A stretch of 64,000 nucleotides of DNA from Ottowia flava (GCF_008017535.1 NZ_VRUA01000001.1:62001-126000), one strand, 5' to 3'. Counted from the first letter of the stretch, positions 41,743 through 50,512 are shown. Numbers and translations: made by a program. The notes: generated by a model not told the origin, from the letters alone.

Positions 41743-43545
41743 TCAGGATTGGGCAACCGAGTTGGCGAGTTCAGGGTTTTCGTTCCCGGCACCTTCTTCC
41801 GTCTTGCGGCGGATGAAATCGTTCATGCATTGCGCGAGCTTCGCGCGCCGCTGGTTCAAAAACTGCCGATATGCAGGCAACTCCCAAAGCGCTGTCTCGA
41901 TGGGCACGCACTGGCTGACTAGCGCTGATTGCCCTTGCTGCGCGACCACGCTCTGGAGATAGATGCTGGCATCCTTGTTGCTTATGCGACGGTTGGTCTG
42001 ACCCGTGATGAAAGCCATATTGGCGATTTCATTGATCTCGCTGTTTTCATACATCCCGCTCTCCTTGAGCAGTGACTTCGGGATGATGTGGTGCCACTGG
42101 ATGAAGTGCAGTTTGCCCTGATGGGTCAGCGACAAGCCAAGGCCGCTGTACCAGTCCTTGGCGCCGGAATCCTTGAGCGCAATGTATGACAGTGCAAATA
42201 GCGGACTGGTGACACCTTTGCCGACCAGCTCGGCTGGTTCGATCCAGAGACGGCCGAACTGCGACTCGACCGGCGTCATCAAGGCATCGAGATTGTTCTG
42301 ACGGAAGATGATGGCCAGATCTTCGTTTAGCAAGGTTTCCGTGGACCCGCGCGAGTAACGACCACGGGCGTTCGCGAACAGCAACCAACGCAAGAGTTGG
42401 CGCTGCTCTTGGGCGCTCAGGCGGTTGTCCCGCGTATGGCTGATGGCCGCAATGGCGTGTAGAAACATCGGCGAAGAGAGCAGCGATTCGTCTTCGATGC
42501 CGGCATTGCTGCGAAGAAAGTTGATTGCGAAGCTCAGGCCCTTCTGCGCCATCGCCCACCCATGCTGGAGTTGCGGCACTGGAATACTGCCCACGGTGCG
42601 GAATAAACATTGCTGGGTGGCAAAAACGACAATCGAACGTACCAAGTGGCCCAGATCGATGCTGAAATCGTACTTCTCGCATTCGCGCTGAAAGTTCTCC
42701 AACTCCTGCAGCAAGTTGGGCCAGCGCGACGTCATCTGAGCGAGCGCCAGATCCGATGAGCGTAGCTTGGCGCCCAACGAATTGACCCGAACAAAGATCT
42801 CGGTCACTTCCTCGTAGCTCTTGTCGCGTTCCAGCACGTGCACCACATACTGGTAGTTGCGAATTGCGCGCAGCCTCTGCAACCGCTCGGAATATCGGGT
42901 GTAGCGCGGGTCGTTAAACGACGTTACTCCTGCTTTTTGGAGCAATTCTCCATCGCTAGTGGTTCTAAAAACCTCCGTGACAGATACCCATTGAGGTTGG
43001 CTAGCCAAAGCTTTGCTGGCGACGACAAAGGCTCTGCGATTGAGCATTTCGCGGATGCGTGAGTCAGTAGCATCGTGGCCGATGACGCTGTCATCCAGAG
43101 CTTCGTCTGCCTCATCGCGCAATTCGTCATCGCTGGCCAGCGGAGAATCCTGATCGCTTTCAACCTCCACCACATCCGTAGGGGGGCCGTCAGGGTGCTC
43201 CAAATTGAACAGGATATCGATAGGTTTTTTGCGTCCACGCACCTGCACAGGCAAGCCGCTTAACACGGCTGTCAGAGAGGTCAGTCGCTGCTGCCCGTCC
43301 AACAATAGCTTGCGGCCTGCGAATGCAGTGCTGTCCTGCGCGATCGCAAAGTCGCGCGTAGGCACGGGCTCATCGGTCTCCCACATCAACACCGAACCGC
43401 TGGGATATCCACGGTACAGGGAGTCCAGTAAGTCCCGCACGCGCGTGGCCTGCCATACGTAGTGCCGCTGGATTTCCGGCAAGCGCAACTCGCCTCGCTT
43501 GTACATATCGACCAAGGTACCGATAGAAAGATTCTGTTGTTGCAT
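41743..43545 (-). CDS. DUF262/HNH protein (GmrSD-type restriction-like)
   Basis: This protein of about 600 residues opens with the DUF262 pattern (LSIGTLVDMYKRGELRLPEI, WQATRVRDLLDSLYRGYPSG) including the nucleotide-hydrolysis motif DGQQRLTSL. Near the C-terminus it has an HNH-type segment (QWHHIIPKSLL). This is the layout of single-chain GmrSD-like type IV restriction proteins, which cut modified phage DNA. ATG 43545 was chosen because homology begins there; the frame runs on to a TTG at 43644. Codon use is visibly less GC-rich than the neighbours, consistent with transfer. Phage defence is inferred from family knowledge. Confidence 0.83.
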   Translation of the reverse strand: MQQQNLSIGTLVDMYKRGELRLPEIQRHYVWQATRVRDLLDSLYRGYPSGSVLMWETDEPVPTRDFAIAQDSTAFAGRKLLLDGQQRLTSLTAVLSGLPVQVRGRKKPIDILFNLEHPDGPPTDVVEVESDQDSPLASDDELRDEADEALDDSVIGHDATDSRIREMLNRRAFVVASKALASQPQWVSVTEVFRTTSDGELLQKAGVTSFNDPRYTRYSERLQRLRAIRNYQYVVHVLERDKSYEEVTEIFVRVNSLGAKLRSSDLALAQMTSRWPNLLQELENFQRECEKYDFSIDLGHLVRSIVVFATQQCLFRTVGSIPVPQLQHGWAMAQKGLSFAINFLRSNAGIEDESLLSSPMFLHAIAAISHTRDNRLSAQEQRQLLRWLLFANARGRYSRGSTETLLNEDLAIIFRQNNLDALMTPVESQFGRLWIEPAELVGKGVTSPLFALSYIALKDSGAKDWYSGLGLSLTHQGKLHFIQWHHIIPKSLLKESGMYENSEINEIANMAFITGQTNRRISNKDASIYLQSVVAQQGQSALVSQCVPIETALWELPAYRQFLNQRRAKLAQCMNDFIRRKTEEGAGNENPELANSVAQS

Positions 43546-43746
43546 GGGACTAAGCGAAGGAATAGGCGTTGAGCTTGCTTTCAGCGTTCCTAGCAATTGT
43601 AGACAAGGAGCGTAATTTTTCGTATCTACTGCAACGTTACACAAATGTCACCGGCAAATATCGAGCATTTAGCCGCTAAACAGCAGCTCGACGTGCTCAA
43701 TCAGTCCTTCGTGCCCTTTTTCTGTCCGCTTCCGCCACGCTTCCCC

Positions 43747-44115
43747 ATGCTCAACTACCTCCTATTCGACCCCACCGAAGACGAGCACGGCCACGTCAAC
43801 TGGGACGCCATGGCCAGCGTGACGGCGGCGCGGGTGCCGGCGCTACAAGCCGAGGTGGAGCAAGTCTTGCGCTGGGCCTGCACCGCGTTTGCCGGGCGGT
43901 ACGGCCCGCTGGATGAAGGCGGTGATTGGGATGTGGACTTGCAGGCGCAAGACGATGACGGCCAGCCCTTGCCTTTTGGCTGGCAGCCCGACACGGGCGA
44001 GGTGCGCCTGACCGCTGCCGACCACGGGCGCACCACGCTAACGCTGTCGCTGAGCGGGAACGCGCAATTTGCGCAGGCGTTTGAGGCGCGCTGGCTGGCG
44101 GAGCCTGGCGCCTAG
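43747..44115 (+). CDS. Conserved-looking hypothetical protein
   Basis: This 122-residue acidic protein starts MLNYLLFDPTEDEHGHVNWD and contains Trp-rich central segments (LRWACTAFAGRYGPLDEGGD; PFGWQPDTGEVRLTAAD). I recognise no family. An upstream in-frame ATG at 43645 is possible, but the extra residues look unrelated and 43747 begins a compact domain-like sequence. It diverges from the DUF262 gene across about 200 bp and has normal high-GC codon use, so it probably belongs to the resident chromosome. Confidence 0.6.
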   Translation: MLNYLLFDPTEDEHGHVNWDAMASVTAARVPALQAEVEQVLRWACTAFAGRYGPLDEGGDWDVDLQAQDDDGQPLPFGWQPDTGEVRLTAADHGRTTLTLSLSGNAQFAQAFEARWLAEPGA

Positions 44116-44259
44116 CTTGGGCGGTGCCCCGCTGCGCGCGCGGGGACGTGGATGCGGTCAGGCCGGTGGCTCAACAAGCCAGCAGCCCGGCAGGTCAACC
44201 GTCCAACTGCGCAAGTGATTTAGCGGCCCACCGAGGGCGCGTCAGCGGCCGCCAATCCC

Positions 44260-44315
44260 TATCATTTCAATAGCTGGCCGCGCAGGTGGTTGTAGCGCTG
44301 GCGGCCTGTTTTATT
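44260..44315 (+). repeat. Dispersed AGCTG palindromic element, copy N
   Basis: TATCATTTCAATAGCTGGCC, GCGCAGGTGGTTGTAGCGCT, GGCGGCCTGTTTTATT is a well-preserved forward copy. It lies in the convergent gap between the hypothetical gene and a Bug receptor gene. Confidence 0.9.
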
Positions 44316-44364
44316 CATAACCGCCGCTGAGCCGCCCTACCGCCACGCTTAGGCACCCTGCCCC

Positions 44365-45387
44365 TCACGCATCCAGCTTGATCCCCTGCTGGTCGATCAG
44401 CTTCTTCCACTTGGCCGAATCGCGTTCCATCTTGGCCTTGAAGTCGGCGGCGCTCAGGCTGACGGGGCTCCAGGCGTTCTTGTCCAGGCGCTCGACGAAG
44501 GCCGGGTCGGTGGCCAGGGTGCCGGCGAAGGCGTTGATGGCCTGGACGATGTCGGCGGGCAGGCCCTTGGGCCCCAGCAGGCCGACCCAGGACGTGGCTT
44601 CGTACCCTTCAAAGCCCTTGGTTTCGGCCACGGGGGGGGTATTGGGCAGGAACTTGGTGCGCTTGGCGCTGGTGACGGCAATGGGTTTGAGCTTTTTGCT
44701 GGCGATGTGCGGCAGCACGATGCCCAGCGGCGACGACAGCACCGGAATCTCGCCCGCGATGACGGGGATGAGCGAGGGGCCCGAGCCTTTGAAGGGGATG
44801 TGGGTGATGTTCAGGTCGGACTGGGTCTTGATCAGCTCCACCACCATTTGCGTCAGCGTGCCGGCGCCGCCGGACGCGTAGGCCAGGCCCTTCTTGTCCT
44901 TGTTGGACAGGGCGATCAGCTCGGCCAGGGTGCCCGCGGGCACGTCGGGGTGGACGGCAATGACCTGCGGGCCAGACGACAGGCAGGCGATGGGGGTGAA
45001 GTCGTCGACCGCCTTGTACGTCAGCCCGGTGCTGAGGTGCGGGTAGATCAGGTGCGCGTCGGCGGCCATCAACAGGCTATGGCCGTCGGGCGGCGCCTTG
45101 GCCACGCCGACGGCGGCAATGGCGCCGGACGCGCCGGTCTTGTTCTCGACCACGAAGGGCTGTTTGAAATGCGCCTCCAGCCGCTGGGCGAACAGACGCG
45201 CCAGGACGTCGGTGCCACCGCCGGCCGCAAAGCCGACGTAGACCTTGCTGGCCTGCTGCGGCCAGCCGCTGGCGGGCCGGGGCGCGCTGCTGGCAGCGGA
45301 GGAGCCACTGGCTTGGGCGAAGGCGCCCAGGTGGGCCAAGGCGGGCGCCAGCGCCAGGGTGGAGAGGACGTTTCTGCGGTTGGGCAT
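44365..45387 (-). CDS. Bug/TctC-family solute receptor
   Basis: This 340-residue periplasmic receptor has a signal peptide (MPNRRNVLSTLALAPALAHL, cleaved near FA-QA), a Ser/Ala-rich start of the mature part, then Bug landmarks: VYVGFAAGGGTDVLARLFAQ, VAKAPPDGHSLLMAAD, YASGGAGTLTQMVVELI and LLGPKGLPADIVQAIN. ATG 45387 was chosen for its signal peptide; the frame extends slightly upstream. It lies about 40 bases downstream of an enolase-superfamily gene on the same strand, so it may import that enzyme's substrate. Confidence 0.9.
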   Translation of the reverse strand: MPNRRNVLSTLALAPALAHLGAFAQASGSSAASSAPRPASGWPQQASKVYVGFAAGGGTDVLARLFAQRLEAHFKQPFVVENKTGASGAIAAVGVAKAPPDGHSLLMAADAHLIYPHLSTGLTYKAVDDFTPIACLSSGPQVIAVHPDVPAGTLAELIALSNKDKKGLAYASGGAGTLTQMVVELIKTQSDLNITHIPFKGSGPSLIPVIAGEIPVLSSPLGIVLPHIASKKLKPIAVTSAKRTKFLPNTPPVAETKGFEGYEATSWVGLLGPKGLPADIVQAINAFAGTLATDPAFVERLDKNAWSPVSLSAADFKAKMERDSAKWKKLIDQQGIKLDA

Positions 45388-45428
45388 GGGTGCGGTCAAG
45401 GTCAAAAGGGTGGGAAGGGGTGAACAAA

Positions 45429-46472
45429 TCAAGCCAGCGCAATGCCCAGGCCCGCGCCGGGCGGCAGGCTGAGGCAGCCGTCAAAGACGGCTTCGGGCGG
45501 CGCCAGGTTGTCGGCAAAGAAGCTGGACGTGGCCAGGCCGGAGTCGAGCCCCGGCGTCTGCACCAACGCGGCGGCGTGCACGCCGACGGTGATGCCGACG
45601 GTGGTTTCCATGGTCGATGTGACGACCGAATCCACGCCATGCGCCCGGCCCAGCCGCGCGACGGCCAGCAGGCGGTCCAGCCCGCCCAGGCGCTGCAGCT
45701 TGAGCACGAAGACGTCGGCCGCACCCTGCGTCAGCGCCAGTTCGGCCGCGGCGGTGTCGGTGATGCTTTCGTCCAGCGCGATCGGCACTTCGGCCTCTTC
45801 GCGCAGGCGGCGGTAGGTGACCATGGGCGTGCCGGGCGGCAGCGGCTCTTCGCAGTACTGCAGGCCAAAGGGGCGCAGCTGGCGCAGCTGGCTGGCGGCC
45901 CAGGCCGGGTCCCACGACTGGTTGGGGTCGATGCGGATGGCGATGTCGGGGAAGGCGTCGCGAATGGCGGCGACGCGGCGCAGGTCGGCGTCGCGGTCGT
46001 GCCCGCACTTGAGCTTGATGGTCTGGATGCCGGCGCTGACGTGCGCGCGCGTAGCGGCAACGCAGGCGTCGGGCGTGGCGTCGGTCACCAGGGCGTTGAC
46101 GGGCACGGCCTCTTCGACCATGTCGCCGCCCGCGAACAGCTCGGCCAGGCGCAAGCCCTGGCGCGCCGCCTGCCAGCTGAACAGCGCCGACGACAGCGCG
46201 CAGCGGATAGCGGGCGGGCATTCGCGCAGCGCCAACTGGTCCAGCCAGTCGGGCGCCAGCGGGTCCAGCCCCTCCAGCAGCGCCTCGGCCTGGCGCACGA
46301 AGGCGGCAGGGTCGTGCAGCACGTGCGGGAGCAGCGCCGCCTCGCCAAGGCCGGTGGCGCCGTCGAGCGCCATGCGGGCGATGAAACCGGTGCGGTGGGT
46401 TTGGACGCCTTTGGCCCAGCGGTAGGGTTGGGACAGCGGAAGGTGGTAGGGATGAAGGGAAAGAACGGCCAC
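45429..46472 (-). CDS. Enolase-superfamily enzyme (muconate cycloisomerase/dipeptide epimerase-like)
   Basis: This 347-residue (beta/alpha)7-barrel enzyme has the muconate-lactonising-enzyme subgroup catalytic pattern. The KxK motif in TIKLKCG supplies one base, the metal ligands are D in RIDPNQSW, E in YCEEPL and D/E in ALDES, and the opposing lysine is in VFVLKLQRLGG. Activities in this subgroup include cycloisomerisation, dipeptide epimerisation and o-succinylbenzoate synthesis; the sequence does not select one. A Bug receptor gene follows in the same direction. The short upstream region has a palindrome overlapping the likely promoter. Confidence 0.82.
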   Translation of the reverse strand: MAVLSLHPYHLPLSQPYRWAKGVQTHRTGFIARMALDGATGLGEAALLPHVLHDPAAFVRQAEALLEGLDPLAPDWLDQLALRECPPAIRCALSSALFSWQAARQGLRLAELFAGGDMVEEAVPVNALVTDATPDACVAATRAHVSAGIQTIKLKCGHDRDADLRRVAAIRDAFPDIAIRIDPNQSWDPAWAASQLRQLRPFGLQYCEEPLPPGTPMVTYRRLREEAEVPIALDESITDTAAAELALTQGAADVFVLKLQRLGGLDRLLAVARLGRAHGVDSVVTSTMETTVGITVGVHAAALVQTPGLDSGLATSSFFADNLAPPEAVFDGCLSLPPGAGLGIALA

Positions 46473-46478
46473 GAATTT

Positions 46479-46490
46479 ACTTAGCTAACT
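46479..46490. promoter_or_regulatory. Candidate palindromic operator upstream of the enolase-superfamily gene
   Basis: ACTTAGCTAACT has the perfect core TTAGCTAA and lies seven bases before the start codon at 46472. It also contains the TACTTAG seen in the two phthalate control regions (29028, 34188). Too short to be conclusive. Confidence 0.35.
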
Positions 46491-46914
46491 TTCCATTTAA
46501 TGTTACATATCAAGCTTGCCCTACCCATTAGGGTTTCTACGCAGCCTTCCGGGCGCACCGCCTGGCCCGCCGGATTGACCGCGCCACTGGCGGCACAACA
46601 GCCAGCGCCCGCGGTCTGTCAGCGGTCGCCGCAGGCGTGGCCCGCGAACGCCGCGCGCTGCGGCTGAACGCGCGCACCACCCCGTTTTTTGGGGCCATTG
46701 GCCGAAGCCAATGTGTTAATTCAGCCACCAATTTGTATCCATTTCCCACCCAGAAAACTGACCATTTCTGCGTACTTTGGTGCCGCGGCGCTGCACCCAT
46801 GTTTACTTTGGAACACACCCATGTCGCAGATGCGGGTCCCTTGCGCCACGCGCCTGTCTGTCGCCGCTGCGCCCGCTCAGTAGGATGGCTTGGTCATCCA
46901 TGGAGAGGGAAATA
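46491..46914. other. Intergenic region without a supported gene
   Basis: About 420 bases lie between the divergent enolase-superfamily and exported-protein genes. The middle (46680-46800) is relatively A/T-rich and probably holds promoter sequence. Short ORFs here have Arg-rich shadow composition and no Shine-Dalgarno, so I do not call a gene. Confidence 0.45.
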
Positions 46915-47955
46915 ATGAAAAAGCTTGTCTCAGCCTTGGGGCTGGTGATGGTCGGCACAGCGGCCTTCGCGCAAGGCGTGCCCGTCACCTGCAGCACGCC
47001 GCTGACCGCGCTCAGCACGTCCACCACCGGCTGGACCATCGCCGGGCCCGTCGGCCCAGTGACGCGCACCACGCCACCGCCGACCACCCCGCCGACGACG
47101 GGTTACGCGGCGGCGGTGTCCGCCACGCCGCTGAACGAGCCACCTCCCGCCGACGGGTCGGATTCGGGTTACCGGTGGGACCCGGCCGCCAGCTGGATCT
47201 CGATCAACAACACGGGGGCGTCGAATACCGGCAGCCCGCACTATTTCTATTTCAAGCAGACGATCAACCTGGACGCGTCGGTCGACCCGTCGACCTTTTC
47301 GCTGACCTACGACACCCAGACGGACGACCAGTTGTGGTCGGTCTACGTCAACGACGTGCAGGTGCAGGCGCCTCCAAGCCCCACCACGCCGATCTACGCG
47401 GGCTTCGGCCCAGCCGACGGCACCAACTACCGCCACACCGAGAAGCACGCCATCACGGTGGCGAGCGGCTGGCAACCGGGCGCGAACACGATCGTCTTTG
47501 CCGTCAACGACTTTGGCGGCAACACGGGCTTTGCGTCGAACGCGACCAACATGGTGGTGAACTGCACGACGGCGGCGCCGGACAACTTTCCCGTGGTGAA
47601 CACCACCACGCAAACGACGCCATCGGTGATCGACAACGACACCGTGGGCGGCGCGGCGGTGGTGCTGGGCACCAACGCCACGCTGGTTCCCGGAACAGCA
47701 CCTGCGGGCATGACGATGAACCCCGACGGCACCATCACCGTGCCCGCGGGGACCGCGCCAGGCAGTTACCGCTTCCCGTACAGCCTGTGTCCCCTGCCGG
47801 CCAGCACGCCGCCCAACTGCGTGGCGGGAGAGGCCACGGTGGTGGTGTCGGCGGCGGCGGTGGCGGTGCCCGTCAACGACTGGCGCGCGCTGGGCGCACT
47901 GGCGCTGCTGGTGACGGTGGTCAGCGGATGGCGCCTGCGTCGCCGGCCAAACTGA
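46915..47955 (+). CDS. Exported protein with IPTL-CTERM-like C-terminal anchor
   Basis: This 346-residue protein has a classical signal peptide (MKKLVSALGLVMVGTAAFAQ), a Thr/Pro-rich segment (TTPPPTTPPTTG), a beta-rich body (YFYFKQTINLDASVDPSTFS; SGWQPGANTIVFAVNDFGGN) and a C-terminal VPVNDWRALGALALLVTV helix followed by WRLRRRPN. That tail fits the IPTL-CTERM sorting pattern (IPT-x-x-W, hydrophobic helix, basic end). The protein is likely secreted or surface-attached. ATG 46915 follows a GAGAGGGA Shine-Dalgarno; an intrinsic terminator ends the gene. Confidence 0.78.
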   Translation: MKKLVSALGLVMVGTAAFAQGVPVTCSTPLTALSTSTTGWTIAGPVGPVTRTTPPPTTPPTTGYAAAVSATPLNEPPPADGSDSGYRWDPAASWISINNTGASNTGSPHYFYFKQTINLDASVDPSTFSLTYDTQTDDQLWSVYVNDVQVQAPPSPTTPIYAGFGPADGTNYRHTEKHAITVASGWQPGANTIVFAVNDFGGNTGFASNATNMVVNCTTAAPDNFPVVNTTTQTTPSVIDNDTVGGAAVVLGTNATLVPGTAPAGMTMNPDGTITVPAGTAPGSYRFPYSLCPLPASTPPNCVAGEATVVVSAAAVAVPVNDWRALGALALLVTVVSGWRLRRRPN

Positions 47956-47976
47956 CCGCATTTGCCTTCGCCCATG

Positions 47977-48004
47977 AAAGCCAGTCCACCGACTGGCTTT
48001 TTTA
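47977..48004 (+). terminator. Intrinsic terminator
   Basis: A perfect 10-bp stem AAAGCCAGTC/GACTGGCTTT with a CACC loop, followed by TTTT, lies 20 bases after the stop codon at 47955. Confidence 0.9.
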
Positions 48005-48078
48005 TTGCCCGCGCGGCTGGGCGCCCCCGCGCGGACGGCCGTGTAGCGCCGACGGCGATCGCTTTCCGCCATTGCAAT

Positions 48079-48138
48079 TTGCTATCTTTTTAAAAGCTGC
48101 CCGCGCAGATGGTTGTAGCGCTGGTGCCATTTTTTGCA
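48079..48138 (+). repeat. Dispersed AGCTG palindromic element, copy O
   Basis: TTGCTATCTTTTTAAAAGCT, GCCCGCGCAGATGGTTGTAG, CGCTGGTGCCATTTTTTGCA is one of the most complete forward copies. It lies between the two IPTL-CTERM-like genes. Confidence 0.92.
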
Positions 48139-48242
48139 GATAACGGCAGCCGACACCGTCTGCCCACCTGACGGCCAACACCGCACTTGTGGTTTTTTTA
48201 ATACTTTAGATCTCTTTTATGTGCGAATTTTGTGCATTCAGA

Positions 48243-48255
48243 TACATAATATGTA
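48243..48255. promoter_or_regulatory. 13-bp perfect palindrome upstream of the second IPTL-CTERM-like gene
   Basis: TACATA-A-TATGTA is a perfect inverted repeat 28 bases before the ATG at 48284, in an A/T-rich leader. It is a candidate operator or promoter element; no regulator is adjacent. Confidence 0.45.
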
Positions 48256-48283
48256 CATCTTCATACTCAGATTTGGGGGAAGC

Positions 48284-49033
48284 ATGGGAAGCACGCACTG
48301 CAAGCATTCGATCCGCGTCGCAGCGGGGGGGGTTTTGGGGGCCATGACATTGGCTTGGGCATCGGGCGCGCAGGCGCAGGCCACGATTCCGGCATGCACA
48401 AGCTACCAATCGGTGGTCACTACACCGGCCAACATCGGAAGTTGGAATTTCAGTGAGACCCGCGCCACCGGCCACAACGAATTGGCACCCAGTTCGATGC
48501 ACATCTGGACCGGAGGGAGTACGACTACCGACAAGGCGGCCGGCTACTACGCCACCAACTTCCCGCTCAGCGGCATGGGCGCAGAGACGATTGCCCAGAC
48601 CGCCAGCTTCACCTCGATCACCGGCACGACCCCGCCATCGACGCAACTGGTGGTGGACTTCAACAACGACGGCGTGACGGACGGCATCTTGGTGGGCGAG
48701 ACGGTCTATGGCAATAACTGGTGGCTGTCCAACGGCTCGACCCAGTTTGTGAAGGATGGGGCCCCCCACACCGGTGGCGGCAATGGCTCAAACTGGTTCG
48801 GCACTTCGAACGAATGGCTCAACGCCTTCCCGAACGCCCGCGTGCGCGCGATCGGCTATTCGCTGGGCTCGGGCGTGCTGGGGGATTACCAGATCAACCG
48901 GATCACGCTCGGCTGCACCCACTACACCTTCACTTCCATCGCACCTCAGCCGGTGCCGACCCTGTGGCCGGGTGCACTGGCCGTCATGGGCGTGATGCTC
49001 GCGGGCTTCGCACGGCGCCGCTTCCCTCGTTGA
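48284..49033 (+). CDS. Exported protein with IPTL-CTERM-like C-terminal anchor
   Basis: This 249-residue protein has a long signal peptide (SIRVAAGGVLGAMTLAWASG, cleaved near AQA-QA), a beta-rich body with many Asn, Gly and Thr (VVDFNNDGVTDGILVGETVY; GNNWWLSNGSTQFVKDG) and the tail QPVPTLWPGALAVMGVMLAG-FARRR. The tail has the PTL-x-W, hydrophobic helix and Arg-rich end of IPTL-CTERM proteins. ATG 48284 follows GGGGGAAGC; upstream in-frame ATGs lack this. It is the second such protein in a row. An intrinsic terminator lies 120 bases downstream. Confidence 0.8.
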   Translation: MGSTHCKHSIRVAAGGVLGAMTLAWASGAQAQATIPACTSYQSVVTTPANIGSWNFSETRATGHNELAPSSMHIWTGGSTTTDKAAGYYATNFPLSGMGAETIAQTASFTSITGTTPPSTQLVVDFNNDGVTDGILVGETVYGNNWWLSNGSTQFVKDGAPHTGGGNGSNWFGTSNEWLNAFPNARVRAIGYSLGSGVLGDYQINRITLGCTHYTFTSIAPQPVPTLWPGALAVMGVMLAGFARRRFPR

Positions 49034-49152
49034 CATCGCCGCATGTCGCGCCGCCACAGCGTGGCATGACGCAGCACCCGCGGCCGCCGGGCGACGGTCT
49101 TTACGAGAGCGAACGACGGTTGGATTCAAAGTGGCGGCAACCCTGGCCGCAC
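49034..49152. other. Spacer after the IPTL-CTERM-like gene
   Basis: No gene is visible between the stop codon and the terminator hairpin; this is likely a 3' untranslated region. Confidence 0.45.
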
Positions 49153-49185
49153 GCCACGCAGCGCTTGCTGCGTGGCTTTTTTTTT
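49153..49185 (+). terminator. Intrinsic terminator
   Basis: A perfect 10-bp stem GCCACGCAGC/GCTGCGTGGC with a GCTT loop is followed by nine T residues. It ends the transcript of the second IPTL-CTERM-like gene. Confidence 0.92.
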
Positions 49186-49360
49186 GGTATCCGGTACGCC
49201 CTGCAGCGCTGGACGCCCGGGATGCGGCCGCCTGCATCGGCCTGTTCGGCAAGCTGCAGCCGGTTGGCATCGCCCGCCATCGTCTGCAACCGCGGCCTGC
49301 ATTGACGCACCGCCCCGCAGGAGTGTGCGATAAACGGCTGTCCCCAATACCGGCCCGACC

Positions 49361-49765
49361 ATGTTTGCCAACCTCACCCCCTTCCTTCTGCACTGGCTCA
49401 TCACCGCGTTTGCGCTGTGGGTGGCCAGCCATGTGTTCAAGAAGATGCGTTTTGACGGCGCGGGCGCGCTGATCGTGTCGGCGCTGCTGCTGGGCCTGGC
49501 CAATGCGGTGGTGCGGCCGCTGCTGGTGTTCTTGACGCTGCCGCTGACGGTAGTCACGTTCGGCCTGTTCCTGCTGGTGATCAACGCGCTGATGTTGATG
49601 CTGGTGGCCAAGCTGGTCAGCGGCTTTCACCTGAATGGCTTCTGGACGGCGTTCTGGGCCAGCATCTTCATGGCGCTGATCAGCTTCGTGCTGGGCGCCT
49701 TCATCCTGGGCGGCACGCCCGAATTCACCATCCAGACCAGCCCCGGCCCGGGCGGCTGGGTGTAA
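49361..49765 (+). CDS. Phage holin superfamily IV-like membrane protein (YvlD-like)
   Basis: This 134-residue protein has four membrane segments (LLHWLITAFALWVASHVF, GALIVSALLLGLANAVV, LPLTVVTFGLFLLVINALML and AFWASIFMALISFVLGAFIL) plus the LANAVVRPLLVFLTLPLT signature of the phage-holin-4-2/YvlD family. Members are chromosomal membrane proteins of unclear function; some relate to envelope stress. It appears monocistronic, about 18 bases before a GIY-YIG-like gene. Confidence 0.88.
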   Translation: MFANLTPFLLHWLITAFALWVASHVFKKMRFDGAGALIVSALLLGLANAVVRPLLVFLTLPLTVVTFGLFLLVINALMLMLVAKLVSGFHLNGFWTAFWASIFMALISFVLGAFILGGTPEFTIQTSPGPGGWV

Positions 49766-49782
49766 GCCGCGGCACGCTGACC

Positions 49783-50394
49783 ATGGCGCGCGCTGGCGCT
49801 GCCGACGCGAAGCCGCGCGCGCCGCAGCGCAAGGCGGCGCGGGCGCCGGGCGCCGTTGACGGCGCCACGGACGCAGCCGATCCGGCCGCCGTCCCGCCCG
49901 CGGCACCGAAGAAGAAGGCTCGCGCGTCCGCGAAGCCGGTGCAGGCGGCGCAGGCCGCAACGGCGAAAACCCCCGCCCAACCCAGCGTCCCCCGCCAACC
50001 CGCGCGCAAGACGCGCGCGGCGAAACCGGCATCCTCCCGTGCCGACACCGTCGCCCCCAAGCCCGTCAGCCGTGGCCGCCCGCACTACCATGTGTACGTG
50101 ATCGAGCTGTCGCCCGAGGTGCTGAACGAAGCGCGCTTTCTGCGCAGCAACCCCGGGTACGTCAGCGGCAAGCCCTGCGTCTACGTCGGCATGACCGGGC
50201 TGGACCCGGATGTGCGCTTTGACAAGCACAAGGCCGGCATCCAGCACAACCGCTACGTGCTGCGCTACGGCCAGCGCCTGCTGCCGGATTTGTACGAGGG
50301 CTTCAACCCCCTGCGCTACGACGAAGCGGCGGCGCGCGAGGTGGAGATCGGGATCGACCTGCGGTCGGCCGGCTGGGGCGTTTGGCAAGCATGA
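49783..50394 (+). CDS. GIY-YIG-like protein with histone-H1-like N-terminal tail
   Basis: This 203-residue protein has two parts. Residues 1-95 are Ala/Lys/Pro/Arg-rich and probably disordered, like histone-H1-type bacterial tails (for example APKKKARASAKPVQAAQAAT). Residues ~100-203 have a GIY-YIG-like core: YHVYVIELSP, CVYVGMTGLDPDVRFDKHKA, then ENPL-type helices (YEGFNPLRYDEAAAREVEIG). The Tyr, Arg and His of the core fit the nuclease fold; activity is not certain. The basic tail suggests DNA binding. It follows the holin-like gene by 18 bases in the same direction. Confidence 0.7.
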   Translation: MARAGAADAKPRAPQRKAARAPGAVDGATDAADPAAVPPAAPKKKARASAKPVQAAQAATAKTPAQPSVPRQPARKTRAAKPASSRADTVAPKPVSRGRPHYHVYVIELSPEVLNEARFLRSNPGYVSGKPCVYVGMTGLDPDVRFDKHKAGIQHNRYVLRYGQRLLPDLYEGFNPLRYDEAAAREVEIGIDLRSAGWGVWQA

Positions 50395-50512
50395 AGGGGT
50401 GGCGGGCGGCGCGCGCCGCGCGTGCTCAACGACTGCTTCTGCTTCAGCGCCCCGTGAGCGCCTGCGCCTGCGCCTGCGCCAATGCCACGCGCCCCAGCGC
50501 GTTCCGCACAGA

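Noticed and set aside
46537..46818. A 93-codon minus-strand ORF in the intergenic region
   Set aside because: Arg/Ala-rich, no Shine-Dalgarno and no recognisable domain.
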